Assembly: GCF_010015585.1 (NCBI RefSeq) | Contig: NW_022985081.1 | Coordinates: forward strand, 357,995-421,994 | DNA length: 64,000 bases | DNA from: Eremomyces bilateralis CBS 781.70 | Taxonomy: Eukaryota > Ascomycota > Dothideomycetes > Eremomycetales > Eremomycetaceae | Direction: 5' to 3' | Made by a program: the position numbers and the translations under genes | Notes under the pieces: model-generated | Told to the model about the DNA's origin: nothing | Database searches by the model: none | The model's input: only the letters and a program-made list of their open reading frames with translations | Shown here: in pieces, positions 12,469-22,870 of the stretch | How positions within the stretch are numbered: position 1 is the stretch's first letter | Layout of the letters: each line of letters opens with the position of its first letter

Positions 12469-13014
12469 ATGCCGACCCAAATGCCAACCAACCGCCCCTT
12501 CTTCTCCCACTTCTTCGCCGCCTTCCGCGCTCAATCCGCCTACCAAACCGCCAAACCCACCACCGGCACCAATACCTCGACGTCTACATCCGCCACTGCA
12601 CAATCGACATACGCAACGCACACCGCCAGCACCACGAACTCCCACTCCGAACCCACCCCCCCAACCAACCCCCACCACCGCAAATCCCCCACCAACCTCC
12701 CCACCTCCCCCTCGTCCCCCCACGGCGCCACCACCGTCGCCGTCCAAGCCGCCGCCTCGGGCCCCGCCTTCCCACCGTCGCGCCACTCCCCATCCGCGCG
12801 ATCACCGCCGCCGCCGTTCTCCTACCCGCTCAACAGCAGTCGGCAGCGGCGGGGGAGCGATTCGAGCTCGGAGGGGTTCAAGGAGGTGGCCGGGGCGGAG
12901 AAATGGTATGTCGGTGGACGGACGGCGGGGGGGGATGAGCGGTTTTATAAGCTGAGCATGGTGAAGAGGCCGAGGAGTTTGGATCGGATGAGCTTGGATC
13001 GGATGAGTTTGTAG
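12469..13014 (+). CDS. Conserved fungal protein of unknown function
   Basis: A single exon of 181 residues from the ATG at 12469; a longer in-frame start at 12364 adds unconserved residues. The middle is low complexity (Thr/Ser/Pro/Ala/His). The C-terminal 60 residues look conserved: a basic RQRRGSDSSSEGFKEV block, then AEKWYVGGRTAGGDERFYKL. I recall similar GRTAGGEE-type C-termini in uncharacterised small proteins of Eurotiomycetes, but know no function and see no signal peptide or membrane segment. The end carries a tandem repeat: a 15-nt unit gives SLDRM twice, then SL and the stop. A 5' leader rich in C and T precedes it. Gene call fairly confident; function unknown. Confidence 0.7.
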   Translation: MPTQMPTNRPFFSHFFAAFRAQSAYQTAKPTTGTNTSTSTSATAQSTYATHTASTTNSHSEPTPPTNPHHRKSPTNLPTSPSSPHGATTVAVQAAASGPAFPPSRHSPSARSPPPPFSYPLNSSRQRRGSDSSSEGFKEVAGAEKWYVGGRTAGGDERFYKLSMVKRPRSLDRMSLDRMSL

Positions 13015-14231
13015 GGGATGAGGACGATGCGGTGGTTCTGGGAACGTGGAATGAATTTGGAACGTGAACAGGAATTTATATGAGCATTGATTGGGCGTTT
13101 GATTGGATTACTTGCAAAAGGGACGGGACGGGGTTTTCACGATGGGAATGCATGCTTGGGACTATCATTTGGAGTGTACGGTAGGAAACGCACACCTAGG
13201 ACGGTCATTTGAGACGATGATGTTACGCGTTGGATGAAGGACACGTCAAAGTCGCCGGAGCAGTTTTCTCGCGGTATGAACTGTATAGAACAAAAGCAAT
13301 TCCATTCTTTGCCATCTACATAACACCAACGTATTTGTGTTGTCCTCTTTCTCTATCAACCACTAGTACCCCAGTATCGAGCACACTGCATGATCCACTC
13401 ATCCTAAAGTCCTGCCAGAATGGGGACTCCGCCACACGTGACCCCCATCGACCTCCCTCGGCCCTGGCGGCGATTTACGGTGTTTTGCGGAAAAGACGGC
13501 TTCGTGCAACAACTCAATGCCGTTCAAGCCGAGTTCGCTTTTGTGCTCGTGTTGTCTGATTCGACCATTTCTACAAATAAATTCTGCGTTAGTGTCTGGA
13601 CCAGGGCCAAGGAATGGATGACGACGTGCTCTCCCAACGCTTGCTCAAGAACCGCATCGTGATGTCTTTGGACGGATGGCAATGATGCTCATAGAACTGA
13701 AAGGATAGAGCAGGAAAGCGATGGTTGGAGTACTCGAGTATCATACAAGCGTATCAGTATCAACCTTTTGATTCCAAGTCGCACTTCTACGGTTCTGCGG
13801 GGTCTAGCTTCCAGCAACCGTCGCGGAAACGGGCCCATTTAGTCAAACCTGAAGAATTTAGTTCTTCTCCAACCCCCATCCATTGGGGATGGAATTTTTG
13901 GGGCTAACTACCGTATCTCTGATCCACCAGTGCCTAGTCATCACTATCATTGAACCGACACTGACTCTGAAACCGGTTGAACCTGGAGATTTTCTAGATC
14001 TGTATTCAACGCCTCGCTCGATTTCGGTTAGAACCGTCAATGGGTTTTCATCGTTTCTCCGCTTCCCAATGCTTATTTCTTTAGGTCCTCTTCTATTTCT
14101 TCTTCTATTTCTTTCTTTTAAGATATCGGCATATCTAGTCCTGGCTTGGTCCTGTCTCTACATGAGGTGCCTTGATGATCCATCCCATCAGATATATATT
14201 CTTACATGGGTCCCCATAAATTGCCTGGATT
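13015..14231. other. Intergenic interval
   Basis: No recognisable gene. A plus-strand frame at 13420-13662 begins with a plausible ATG but matches nothing I know. The 3' part, rich in TTTCTTC strings around 14070-14120, may be the promoter of the MFS gene. Confidence 0.5.
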
Positions 14232-16136
14232 ATGTCTTCACCACATCACGAAAAGCAAGATCGTTGCGTGGTGTCCCAAGCACCAGCGGTCCGTGACTTC
14301 AGCAAGGAAGAGAAAGAGCTGGGAATCGGGCCGACATCGATTCCCCTAGACCGATATGTCCTCGAGCATATCCCCAGCGCCGTCAGCGGCCATGACATGC
14401 CGATCGCGGTGCCAACGCTCACCCAAGAAGACGAAGATATCTACCGACGATTCACGCCGGGGAGAAAGCGCCTGATCGTAGCGGTCGTGGCCGTTTGTAG
14501 CTTTTTGGCGCCGATCTCCTCAACCACCGTGCTGTCTGCTGTGCCAGAAGTGGCAGCGACGTATAATACGGATGGGACGATGATTAATTTATCTAATGCC
14601 CTATATTTGATATTCATGGGATTGAGCCCCATTTTTTGGGGGCCGATTGGGACGGTGTATGGAAGGAGACGGGTAGGTAATTCTGGACTGGCTTCAGATC
14701 CCCTTCCGCAACTATCTGCTTTGGGACTGAGAGTAGTTTCTACTGAGGATAACTACGAAATTCTTGTATCTGCGGCCAAAGGCTAACGTATGGAATTATA
14801 TAGGTGTCCATAGTAGCTGTTATATTATTCACGGCATTCTCCATTGGCACAGCTCTGGCACCTAATCTCGCATCATTCTTTGTCTTTCGAAGTCTGACCG
14901 CTTACCAAGGGACCTGCTTCCTAGTTGTGGGATCAAGTGTAATAGGAGATATTTACAAACCTGTAATCTCGACCCCTCCATTCCTTCTGCGAAAGTATTC
15001 TGAACCGCTCTCCAGACTGAGCGAGCTACGGCAATTGGTTGGTTCCTTTCTGGCACACTTATTGGACCTGCACTTGGCCCATTCATCGGCGGTGCCATCG
15101 TCACCTTTCGATCATGGAGAGTCATCTTTTGGCTTCAGACTGCTCTAGGCGGGGCTGCAACGCTTTTAGTAATATTCTTTCTCCCAGAAACTATCATTAA
15201 AACTCGATCGCACGAGTTTGAAGGCTTATCCAAAGTCCAATATGCGCGTGGAATGTGGCATCGGATCAACCCATTCCGTGTTGTCCTGTTATACCGATAT
15301 CCCAACCTCCTCATCACGGTACAGTTGCACTATCCCTACCAGTTTTTGATATATATGTGCTAACCATTCCAGGGTCTCGCCTCCTCCGCACTCCTCTTTA
15401 GTATGTACGGGTTATTGACACCGATCGCCTACGTCATAAACCCCCGCTTCGACCTCACCACCCCTCTCCAATCCGGCCTCTTCTACATCCCCCCGGGCGC
15501 CGGTTATTTCGTAGGGAGCTTTTTCGGCGGCCGGTGGGCTGACTACCAGGTCAAGAAGTGGGTTCGGATCCGTGGCAAACGGGTCCCTGAGGACCGTCTG
15601 CGGAGCTGCATCGTTGCAATGGGTCTGGTCATCCCAGGATGTATGCTGGTCTATGGCTGGTCGATTGAGAAGAGGAAGGGGGGCATCCCATTGCCGGTGA
15701 TCTGCATGTTTATACAGGGTGTGGCGCAGCTATTTTGTTTCCCGAGCTTGAATACATACTGTTTGGATGTGGTCCAGGAGCGAAGTGCGGAGGTCGTCGG
15801 TATGTCCACTCTCCTCTCCCTTTTGCCTTTCCAATTCGCCCCCATCCTACCTCCTCTAGTCATTCAAAACGAGGCTGACATTTGCCCTCACCAGCTGCAA
15901 ACTTTATGCTCCGCTATTTCTTTGCGGCGCTAGGCACGGCGACCTGCCTCCCTAGCATCCAGAAGATCGGTGTCGGCTGGGTATCGACGATCTGCGCCGC
16001 TTTCTTGGTCCTGGTCACTGTTTTGACGCACGCGGTCACGATTTGGGGCCGGCGTTGGCATGACCAGGTCGATGCGAACATAGAAGCGAGGAAGCAGCGA
16101 ACCCAGAGGGCGAGGGAAGGGTTGGAGGGTATGTGA
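14232..16136 (+). CDS. MFS transporter, DHA1 drug/H+ antiporter family
   Basis: Membrane transporter expected to export small molecules against protons. Five exons (14232-14672, 14804-14962, 15016-15318, 15373-15799, 15895-16136) give 523 residues. A soluble N-terminus of about 75 residues precedes the membrane region starting at LIVAVVAVCSFLAPISSTTV. The loop 2-3 motif reads GPIGTVYGRRR, with Thr where many members have Asp. The antiporter motif C is clear (GTLIGPALGPFIGG). Later blocks typical of the fungal QDR/fluconazole-resistance-like group include LLTPIAYVINPRF, FFGGRWADYQVKKW and VAQLFCFPSLNTYCLDV. The tail after the last helix is short and charged. No transcription factor or biosynthetic gene adjoins it, so the substrate cannot be inferred. 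It looks intact. Confidence 0.88.
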
Positions 16137-17242
16137 AGAACCATTTTGACCGGGAGTTTGGATTTGTACCAAGGAGCATTGTGCGGCGTTTGGGTTGGCA
16201 TTTGGGTCCCACTGAATGTGGGAAAAGCATGTGGATTTGAATACACGAGAATAGAAATGATTAGACATGCCCTGGTTTTCCCAGAATCTTGGAATATTCC
16301 AATTAAAAGGTGCAATTCCGCTCTGTTGATACTTAATATAGATAAAACCAAGCGTATAGAGATGATGAAACCCTAGGCTTGAGTGACGTTGTGATATTCT
16401 GTAATACTGTGTTTTCTGCTCTATCTAGTAGCGAAGTCCCTGGCATCAGTGCCTTTAAATCCTGGCCTTTCCTTATTGATAGAAGCGCGTCATGTACGAA
16501 TGACTAGCAAGTAGAAACTGTAACCTTCAGGGGGTCTAGGCAGCCAACTCCATTCTGGTTTCCACGTGCCAGTTCAGGAAGTGAATGTAAGAAGGAATGT
16601 GAAATATATACCTAATCAATCCAATTTCAATCAAGCAGGAAAGTTCGGAGGTGTGGCGTAGTGGTTATCCCTCGTTTCGCCATCCCGTGTATCAATTGCA
16701 TTGGAAGTACTAACTGAAAAAACCTCGCTACTGAGGACACCAAGTGGCAGGCCCTAATGAAGGCTTGTATACAAAGTTGTATAGAGAGTATAGTTGTGAC
16801 CATAATTCAACCCTTGATCGAAAATCCTTCGACGGCCCTTGGAAATTTGTTCCCCCCTAGAGGATTGTTCGATGAGGATGCGTCATGTTTCTAAGGGGGC
16901 TCTGAGCCCCGATAGTTTTTGCTCTTCTACGTGGTATTCCTATTATTAAATCATAGTAACTTGCTTCGTGATCGCTTTTTTCGTATCCAAGGATAGAGGG
17001 GACGTGAAGTACCAGGGGAGGACAATAAGGGGTCTTGGAGGTCTTCTATGTGGCCAGGAAGTCCTCTATCCCGTCTGTTATTCTGCGGCCAGTATTTCGA
17101 GTCAGAGTAGCGCCATTCTTATTCAGTCTTCAGCAAACCAATTAATTATTCATCACCTGTAAGAGGTATGAGTCAGAAAGATAATAATTCATCTTTGCGG
17201 AGATATACCCAACAAGAGTATAATCTGTAGAGTGAGTACTGC
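16137..17242. other. Intergenic interval between convergent genes
   Basis: Lies between the 3' ends of the MFS gene and the Ecm16-like helicase. Relatively AT-rich, with no coding sequence I can support. It contains the tRNA-like fragment described separately at 16648-16700. Confidence 0.55.
16648..16700 (+). repeat. tRNA-like fragment (possible decayed tRNA or SINE head)
   Basis: The string TGGCGTAGTGG at 16654-16664 matches the RNA polymerase III A box and sits in a 5' tRNA-like context (GGAGGTG, TG, then GGCGTAGTGGTTATC). A very weak B-box-like ATCAATT follows about 36 nt later, but no T-stem pairs, and no full cloverleaf can be drawn. It is therefore a fragment, not a working tRNA gene. 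Confidence 0.3.
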
Positions 17243-20200
17243 TTAACCTATCACCACCTTCTCAATCACCCAGCCTACCCCGGCCTCTCTCCTCTGTACT
17301 ACTCTTCTTGCCGGCAACGGCCACTCATTTCCCCCAGTCTCTCCTTTCAAACTCGGCACAACCCAGCACTCTCTCCTTTCCTTGCCTCCCTCCGCAGGCA
17401 ATCCCACAATATTCCCGATCGGCTTCCCATACTCCAGCAGCGGTGTGCCATCAGCCAATGCAGTCAACTGCACTCCACTCACCGGTGTGAGCGGGTGCAT
17501 CCGTACTTTTGGTATCTTTCCAGGCACTGAGGATGCGGACCGCTGGAGCCGGGAGTAGATAATGTACTGCGGGAGGTTCTTCGCTGCCGTTCGTGCGAGA
17601 ACGGACGACGGGTGTAGATACACGTACTTGGAACTGTCATTTGCATCGGCGCCGTTGGAGGAACCAGCGGAGGAGTCAGTAGAGTGGAGGAGGGTCACGT
17701 ACGGCACGTCGATTGCGCGTTTCGGTCGGCGATGCAGCTCGGGTGGATGAGGACTCAGATCACCACGCTGAGCGACCTGATCAATGTACCCGGCTGCAAC
17801 AATCTGGCGGAGCATTTTAATCTCCTTGTCGGTAGGTTGCGGGATACGGGGGGCATAGCTGCCGATTGCGCCAGGTGATTGAGTGCGCATGATGGAAGTC
17901 AGTTGCTCTCGTAGCATACTGGCTTCTTTAAGCGCTTTAGGTCGAAGGAACATGGATGTTGCCCATGCTTCGGTGTCGGTGGCGTGAGCGGAGGCACACA
18001 AGGCTGTCAGAAGTTTGATGGCGTCGCTGGTGCGATCCCAACGAGAAAGTGTCGCGTGAGAAGCGTTGTAGGATTTACGTAGCTCATCAATCCTATCATC
18101 GTCTTCCTCATCAAACTCATGTTCCTCGTCCCCTAGATTGAGCTGGCTCTGTGGTATAAAGAGCTCGGGCACGGCTAGTGCTGCCACAAGTGCAATGGAC
18201 AGTGCCACAATTTTGTGGTTCTTGCCAAGATACAACATTCGGCCTAGTCGTGGACTTAACGGAAAAGCGGACAACGCCCTTCCAGTAACGGTCACAGCTC
18301 CGTCGGTGGAAAGAGCCCCCAGATATGAAAGCAGCCTTTCTGCCTTCAACAAACTTTTCACGTCTGGGGGAGATGGGAATGGGAAGTCCACGATGCTCTT
18401 CAGCCCTAAGCTTCGAAGTTGTAGCACCACTCCTTCCAATGGCGCATCGATGATTTCGGGATCCTGGAACTCCTTGAAGTCGGCTTCGTATATCGCAGAC
18501 GAGAAGAGTCGATAGCAGTGGCCAGGCCCCGTCCGTCCAGCTCGTCCAGCTCGTTGGGCTGCACTTGCCTTGGATATCCACCCAACCTCAAAGGTTTGGA
18601 TGCCCGTCTCGCGGTCGTACTTTTTGGATTTAGCGCGACCAGTATCGAAAACATAGCGGATGCCGGGAATGGTGATGGAAGTTTCGGCGACATTCGTTGC
18701 CAGAATGATGAGTCGAGAGCCGGGAGGAGGAGAGTCGAAGACTCGAAGTTGTTGCTTCGTGGGGAGCTGAGAATACAGCGGGAGGACATGAACCTTGGAT
18801 AGCTTCTCAAACTCCTTCTCTTCTCCGATGTCGAATTCATCCTCCACCTCGTCTTCGTCTAGACCAGTGATCTCTTCATCCGAGTCCGATTCAGCATCCC
18901 ACTGATTAGACTGCTCGGTGTTCAACGCGATGTCTTCATCCTCAGGCGGCGTCTCTTCAGCAGAGACGGCAACCTTAGCTCCGCTTCCTTGTGCACTAGT
19001 GGAAGGAAAGGCTTGTTTCAGCTGTTTTGCAACCGACCAAATCTCATCCTGTCCCGTCAAGAAGACCAGCATTCCTCCCGGGGGAAGCTTCTCATGCCCT
19101 CGTTTGACCTTCTTGAATACTTCTTCCACATAACCAACCTTAGTCTTCCTTGAGAAATGTACCGATACTGGATGCTGGCGGCCCTCAGCCTTGACGACAG
19201 GAGGCAATGTCTCTCTGAATAGTCTGCTATTCGCAGCGAAGTCCGCAGTTCGAAGCGTAGCGGACATGATAATGAGCTTTAGGGGTTTAACAGACTCATC
19301 CGTCTTTGCCATATCTTTCCGCAGGTTCACAATTCGGCTAAGCATCCCAATGAGGATATCCGTATTGACTCCTCTCTCGTGTGCTTCGTCAATGATGATC
19401 GCGGAATACTTGGCCAGCGAAAAGTCCTGAGAGACTTCTCGAAGTAGCACACCATCGGTCATGAACTTGATCGCCGTGTTCGCAGTCACAGTCCCGTCGA
19501 ATCGAATCTTATATCCAACTCGATGCTTCATATCACCCATCTCTTCGCCAACTCGCTTCGCCATGCTCACGGTAGCGACACGCCTCGGTTGAGTGACGCC
19601 AATAATTCCCGGGGATGGTCCCTTTGGATCTCCATATCCAGCTTCAAACAAGAATTGTGGAACCTGGGTGGTCTTCCCGCTACCCGTCGAGCCCCAGACA
19701 ATAGTGACATCGTGATTATGTACTGCTTCCATGATCTTCTGCTCCTCAGCAACGACGGGAAGCTCAATCCGAGTAGCTTGTATCTCCGGAGTTCGAGATA
19801 CTGGCACCGCGTACGCTTTCCTTGAGCCTCCGGCTATAGTCGCCGTATTCATATCTGCGGGAAGTGGCTCCTGTTCCAGTGGCCGTGGCTGGAAGTTTGC
19901 CGGTTTCGGGACGTGCTCAACTGGTAAACAGGCATCGTTAGGATCAACGGCAGTTGGCGTAAATCCAAGTGCTTGGTTCCGTTGTTGCGTTGCCCAAGAT
20001 AGAAATGCTGATGATCTTGCGCTCTTCTCTTTCTTTGACCCGGCATATACAGCAGGCCCATCTGAGGAATCGCTGTCTTCTGAAACGGAAAATGCGGATT
20101 CCGAGTCGTCTTGAGATTGGTCCGCAGCATTCATGCCCTCTTTAAGGACAGAGATTTCATCGTGGCCGGTCGTCACATCAGCGGATGGTGCATCATCACC

Positions 20201-20827
20201 AGAGCCAAAACCCTCCCACTCTGACCCTTCCTCTTCTTCGAGTTCTCGACGAACGGGCGACCTCTTCCTCCGCTTTCTCTTCTTGATAACCGGCTGCCCT
20301 CCGTCATCAACCTCTAGTGCCCGTTTCAGTCCACCACCGAAACCAGACACGGCCTTAAGGGGAGCAGGAGCTTGCTTAGCAGGTTTTCTGGCACCATCCT
20401 CTTCATCAAATTCCGAATCCTCCTCTTCATCCGATCCACTTTCTGGATTCCACTCTCTGGATTTCCATTCAGCAGCGTTTGCAGCAGTCGATCTGCCAAG
20501 ATCTCCTGTCTTCCAGAGCTCCTTGCCGTCAAGAACCTCATCCCTCTCCCGGTGCAGAGTCTCCAATTTCCCGATGAGATCTCGCACTTCATCCCTCTTC
20601 AATTTCGTTTCCACATACTTCTCCAACCGCTTCTTCTTTTTGCCGCTGATTTTCCCCTGCTGCTGAACATTCAGGCCGGCTCGGATTCGTGCTTTGTCCG
20701 CCTCCCGCTCTGCTTTGCTCTTCGGAATGATCTCAACGGCATTGCTGTCGTTGGACTCGGAAAGATTATTAGTGTCTTTTAGTTTTGCCAGTCTTTTGTG
20801 CTTGCGTTCACGAGTCGGTTTCGGCAT
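17243..20827 (-). CDS. ECM16: DEAH-box RNA helicase, Ecm16/Dhr1 (DHX37) family
   Basis: An intronless gene of 1194 residues, close to yeast Ecm16 (1267). In yeast, Dhr1 is the nucleolar helicase that removes U3 snoRNA from the pre-18S rRNA during 40S assembly. Visible helicase motifs: GSTGSGKT (Walker A, residues 379-386), DEAHERG (motif II), SATLRTADF (III), TGQDEIW region (IV), NVAETSITIPG (V) and QRAGRAGRTG (VI), followed by the HA2 and OB-fold regions of DEAH/RHA helicases. The long N-terminus has basic stretches (KPTRERKHKR, KKRKRRKR) and acidic runs, fitting nucleolar import. A TCACGTGAC element lies 70 bp upstream of the ATG. Family assignment to Dhr1 rather than another DEAH helicase rests on the N-terminal layout and overall fit. 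Confidence 0.92.
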   Translation of the reverse strand: MPKPTRERKHKRLAKLKDTNNLSESNDSNAVEIIPKSKAEREADKARIRAGLNVQQQGKISGKKKKRLEKYVETKLKRDEVRDLIGKLETLHRERDEVLDGKELWKTGDLGRSTAANAAEWKSREWNPESGSDEEEDSEFDEEDGARKPAKQAPAPLKAVSGFGGGLKRALEVDDGGQPVIKKRKRRKRSPVRRELEEEEGSEWEGFGSGDDAPSADVTTGHDEISVLKEGMNAADQSQDDSESAFSVSEDSDSSDGPAVYAGSKKEKSARSSAFLSWATQQRNQALGFTPTAVDPNDACLPVEHVPKPANFQPRPLEQEPLPADMNTATIAGGSRKAYAVPVSRTPEIQATRIELPVVAEEQKIMEAVHNHDVTIVWGSTGSGKTTQVPQFLFEAGYGDPKGPSPGIIGVTQPRRVATVSMAKRVGEEMGDMKHRVGYKIRFDGTVTANTAIKFMTDGVLLREVSQDFSLAKYSAIIIDEAHERGVNTDILIGMLSRIVNLRKDMAKTDESVKPLKLIIMSATLRTADFAANSRLFRETLPPVVKAEGRQHPVSVHFSRKTKVGYVEEVFKKVKRGHEKLPPGGMLVFLTGQDEIWSVAKQLKQAFPSTSAQGSGAKVAVSAEETPPEDEDIALNTEQSNQWDAESDSDEEITGLDEDEVEDEFDIGEEKEFEKLSKVHVLPLYSQLPTKQQLRVFDSPPPGSRLIILATNVAETSITIPGIRYVFDTGRAKSKKYDRETGIQTFEVGWISKASAAQRAGRAGRTGPGHCYRLFSSAIYEADFKEFQDPEIIDAPLEGVVLQLRSLGLKSIVDFPFPSPPDVKSLLKAERLLSYLGALSTDGAVTVTGRALSAFPLSPRLGRMLYLGKNHKIVALSIALVAALAVPELFIPQSQLNLGDEEHEFDEEDDDRIDELRKSYNASHATLSRWDRTSDAIKLLTALCASAHATDTEAWATSMFLRPKALKEASMLREQLTSIMRTQSPGAIGSYAPRIPQPTDKEIKMLRQIVAAGYIDQVAQRGDLSPHPPELHRRPKRAIDVPYVTLLHSTDSSAGSSNGADANDSSKYVYLHPSSVLARTAAKNLPQYIIYSRLQRSASSVPGKIPKVRMHPLTPVSGVQLTALADGTPLLEYGKPIGNIVGLPAEGGKERRECWVVPSLKGETGGNEWPLPARRVVQRREAGVGWVIEKVVIG

Positions 20828-20897
20828 GGCTGTGTTTGGATTTCTTGATCTTCAGAATGGTCGAGATTTTCATGAGATTTTGAGGTGTAGTCGATAT

Positions 20898-20903
20898 CAC
20901 GTG
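20898..20903. promoter_or_regulatory. CACGTG box upstream of ECM16
   Basis: The palindrome CACGTG, within ATCACGTGACC, lies about 70 bp upstream of the helicase ATG on the minus strand. It is in the 270-bp gap that also holds the 3' end of the Cwc25 gene. CACGTG boxes are known to drive ribosome-related genes in several fungi; its use here is inferred. Confidence 0.4.
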
Positions 20904-21097
20904 ACCTCCAGAATCTTCAGTAACGATCAGGGGCAAATGACAAATGACAAAAGCACCTGCATCGATGGAGGGTTTATGATTGTTAAATATATAGCACGCA
21001 TGGATTGAAGGATTTCATTTCAAGTCGTGATATACCATGTGCACCATCTAACAGCTAACCGGACCTATGATGGCAGCTTCAGGCCGCAATGTGCCAG

Positions 21098-22393
21098 CTA
21101 ATCCTCCGAACCAACAGCGCCAACTCTCCCTCTCCTCCCCATTGCCTCTCCCAGGCTTAGATCGCCCGCTTTCCTTCTCATACCACTCACAAATCGCCCG
21201 CTTTCTGATCTCATCCGGTCTTCAGCCTCCCTCGTCCTCCGATCCTGGTCCTCAATAGCGATGAGGCGAGCTTTCCGCTGCTGTTCTAGATCATCGGCTG
21301 AAGATTGCATAGCAGCAAGCCTCGCCGCTCGTGCAGCAGCATCATCGGATTCAGCCTTGGCGTTCGATGCGGGCCTCTCAGGTCCGGTTCGGTGGTTGTG
21401 AACCTGGGGACGGGAACGTGATTTGGAGGATTGATCGTGGCGATGTGATCGTTTAGGAGAGACGCTTGGTCGTCGCTCGCGGGAGTGTGAGCGCCTTCGA
21501 CCATATGCCCTGTCATCACGAGACTTGACTGGAGATTCGTATCGTTTCCGAGTCGTTGAGTCATCATGATATCGTTGTGGGCTCCGACTGCGACGCTTCC
21601 CAGGCCTCTCAGCGCGAGAATAGTCATCTCTATCCTCTTCTCTTTCGCGCTTGTGGCGGCGGTGGTCCCGGTAACGTTCTTCTGAATTTGAGCGATCTCG
21701 CCCATTTCTGTGATGTCTTGCACGGTCTTCTGATCGGTCGCGATACTTGTGTTTCCGCTCTCGGTCGTCATCACGGTGTCGCTTTTCGCGCGCATCATCA
21801 TGATATCGCTCTTCTCTGTCCTCCCTCTTCCGATTGTGCCTTCGGTCTCTATCCCGATCACGGTCCCTCACTTTTTCCTGGTCCCCTTTCCCCATGGCTT
21901 TCAACAGCGCACGCCGCTTTATAGGGTCATTCATGATTGACTCATACGTTTGCTGCTCTTGTTTCTTAATAGCCAGCAATGGATCGTCCCTAACCTTCGC
22001 CGCAGTATCCCGCAGCGTATTGGCACTCTGCTGAACCGCCATGAATCCCTCCTGAGCGCCATTCTTCTTCATGTGTTCCGCTGCCTCATCTTTCAATAAG
22101 ACATCCAACCTTCTCTTTCCTAGTAAGAAAGCCTCTTTCTCTTCTGTGACCCCTGTTGAGCCAGCTGCGGGGCCATTGTACATCCATTCTACGCGCTTGG
22201 CTCGATTCGAGCCACCGGCTTGCTCTTGAAGCGCTTGAAGTTCTTCGATCTGACGTTCTTCTTCGCGCTCCTTTTGCAGTTGTTCTATGCGCTTACGTTC
22301 TTCAAGAGCTTTTTGCTGCTCTTTCCAAACACGCTCTTGGTTGGATTTGAGGACGGGGTGCCAGGACTTCTTGAGATTAAGGTCGCCACCCAT
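21098..22393 (-). CDS. CWC25: Pre-mRNA-splicing factor Cwc25
   Basis: A single exon of 431 residues. The N-terminus [15 protein letters not shown], with the following [20 protein letters not shown] and RVEWMYNG blocks, is the Cir_N/Cwc25 signature; the protein joins the spliceosome to promote the first transesterification. The first ~120 residues are strongly helical and charged. Residues ~165 onward are very rich in Arg, Asp, His and Ser ([13 protein letters not shown]-type runs), an RS-like tail longer than the yeast protein's (179 residues) but usual for filamentous fungi. The C-terminal [20 protein letters not shown] ends the protein. It is transcribed divergently from the COP9 subunit gene across 477 bp. 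Confidence 0.9.
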   Translation of the reverse strand: MGGDLNLKKSWHPVLKSNQERVWKEQQKALEERKRIEQLQKEREEERQIEELQALQEQAGGSNRAKRVEWMYNGPAAGSTGVTEEKEAFLLGKRRLDVLLKDEAAEHMKKNGAQEGFMAVQQSANTLRDTAAKVRDDPLLAIKKQEQQTYESIMNDPIKRRALLKAMGKGDQEKVRDRDRDRDRRHNRKREDREERYHDDAREKRHRDDDRERKHKYRDRSEDRARHHRNGRDRSNSEERYRDHRRHKREREEDRDDYSRAERPGKRRSRSPQRYHDDSTTRKRYESPVKSRDDRAYGRRRSHSRERRPSVSPKRSHRHDQSSKSRSRPQVHNHRTGPERPASNAKAESDDAAARAARLAAMQSSADDLEQQRKARLIAIEDQDRRTREAEDRMRSESGRFVSGMRRKAGDLSLGEAMGRRGRVGAVGSED

Positions 22394-22870
22394 GTTTGAT
22401 GGTCGGGGTTTGGGTTTCGTTCGCTGAGTGTGGAATAAATCTGGTGGGGGATAGACGCAGACTTATATCGTTCGGGTTGTCGCGCTCTGGGCTACTTGAA
22501 GATAGTAGATGTAAAGAAGGAAGGTTTGATCGCGTCGTGTTGTGGACGAGATCATTCCGTATGGCTGGGAGTTCACATAATCACATTCACACAGCGATTC
22601 ACGTGACTCACTATTGGTTTTGGTGGCGTGGACCCTGTATCATTGATCACGTGCCAAGATATTTTCTGAGTGTTTGATTGGTTGCTTTGCTTCCTCAGTA
22701 ACAGCTCCAACTGCCTGACCTCATTACCACCTCCGGGATATATTGACCTCTCTCATCAACACTGTCGATTATTGATCCACTGAACTGCTCGAATTTGGAG
22801 TTCCAGTTGCTAGCAAGGCACGCCCCTCAGGAATCTGGTCTAAACTTCCTTAGAGCATTCACAAATCACC
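22394..22870. promoter_or_regulatory. Bidirectional promoter of CWC25 and CSN2
   Basis: This 477-bp gap separates two divergent start codons. It holds two CACGTG palindromes, at 22600-22605 and 22648-22653. The first overlaps TGACTCA at 22604-22610, the core recognised by Gcn4/CpcA-type bZIP factors. Occupancy is not known; only the motifs are seen. Confidence 0.5.

Noticed and set aside
14232-16136. MFS gene as part of a secondary-metabolite cluster
   Set aside because: No synthase, tailoring enzyme or pathway regulator is adjacent; neighbours are housekeeping genes.
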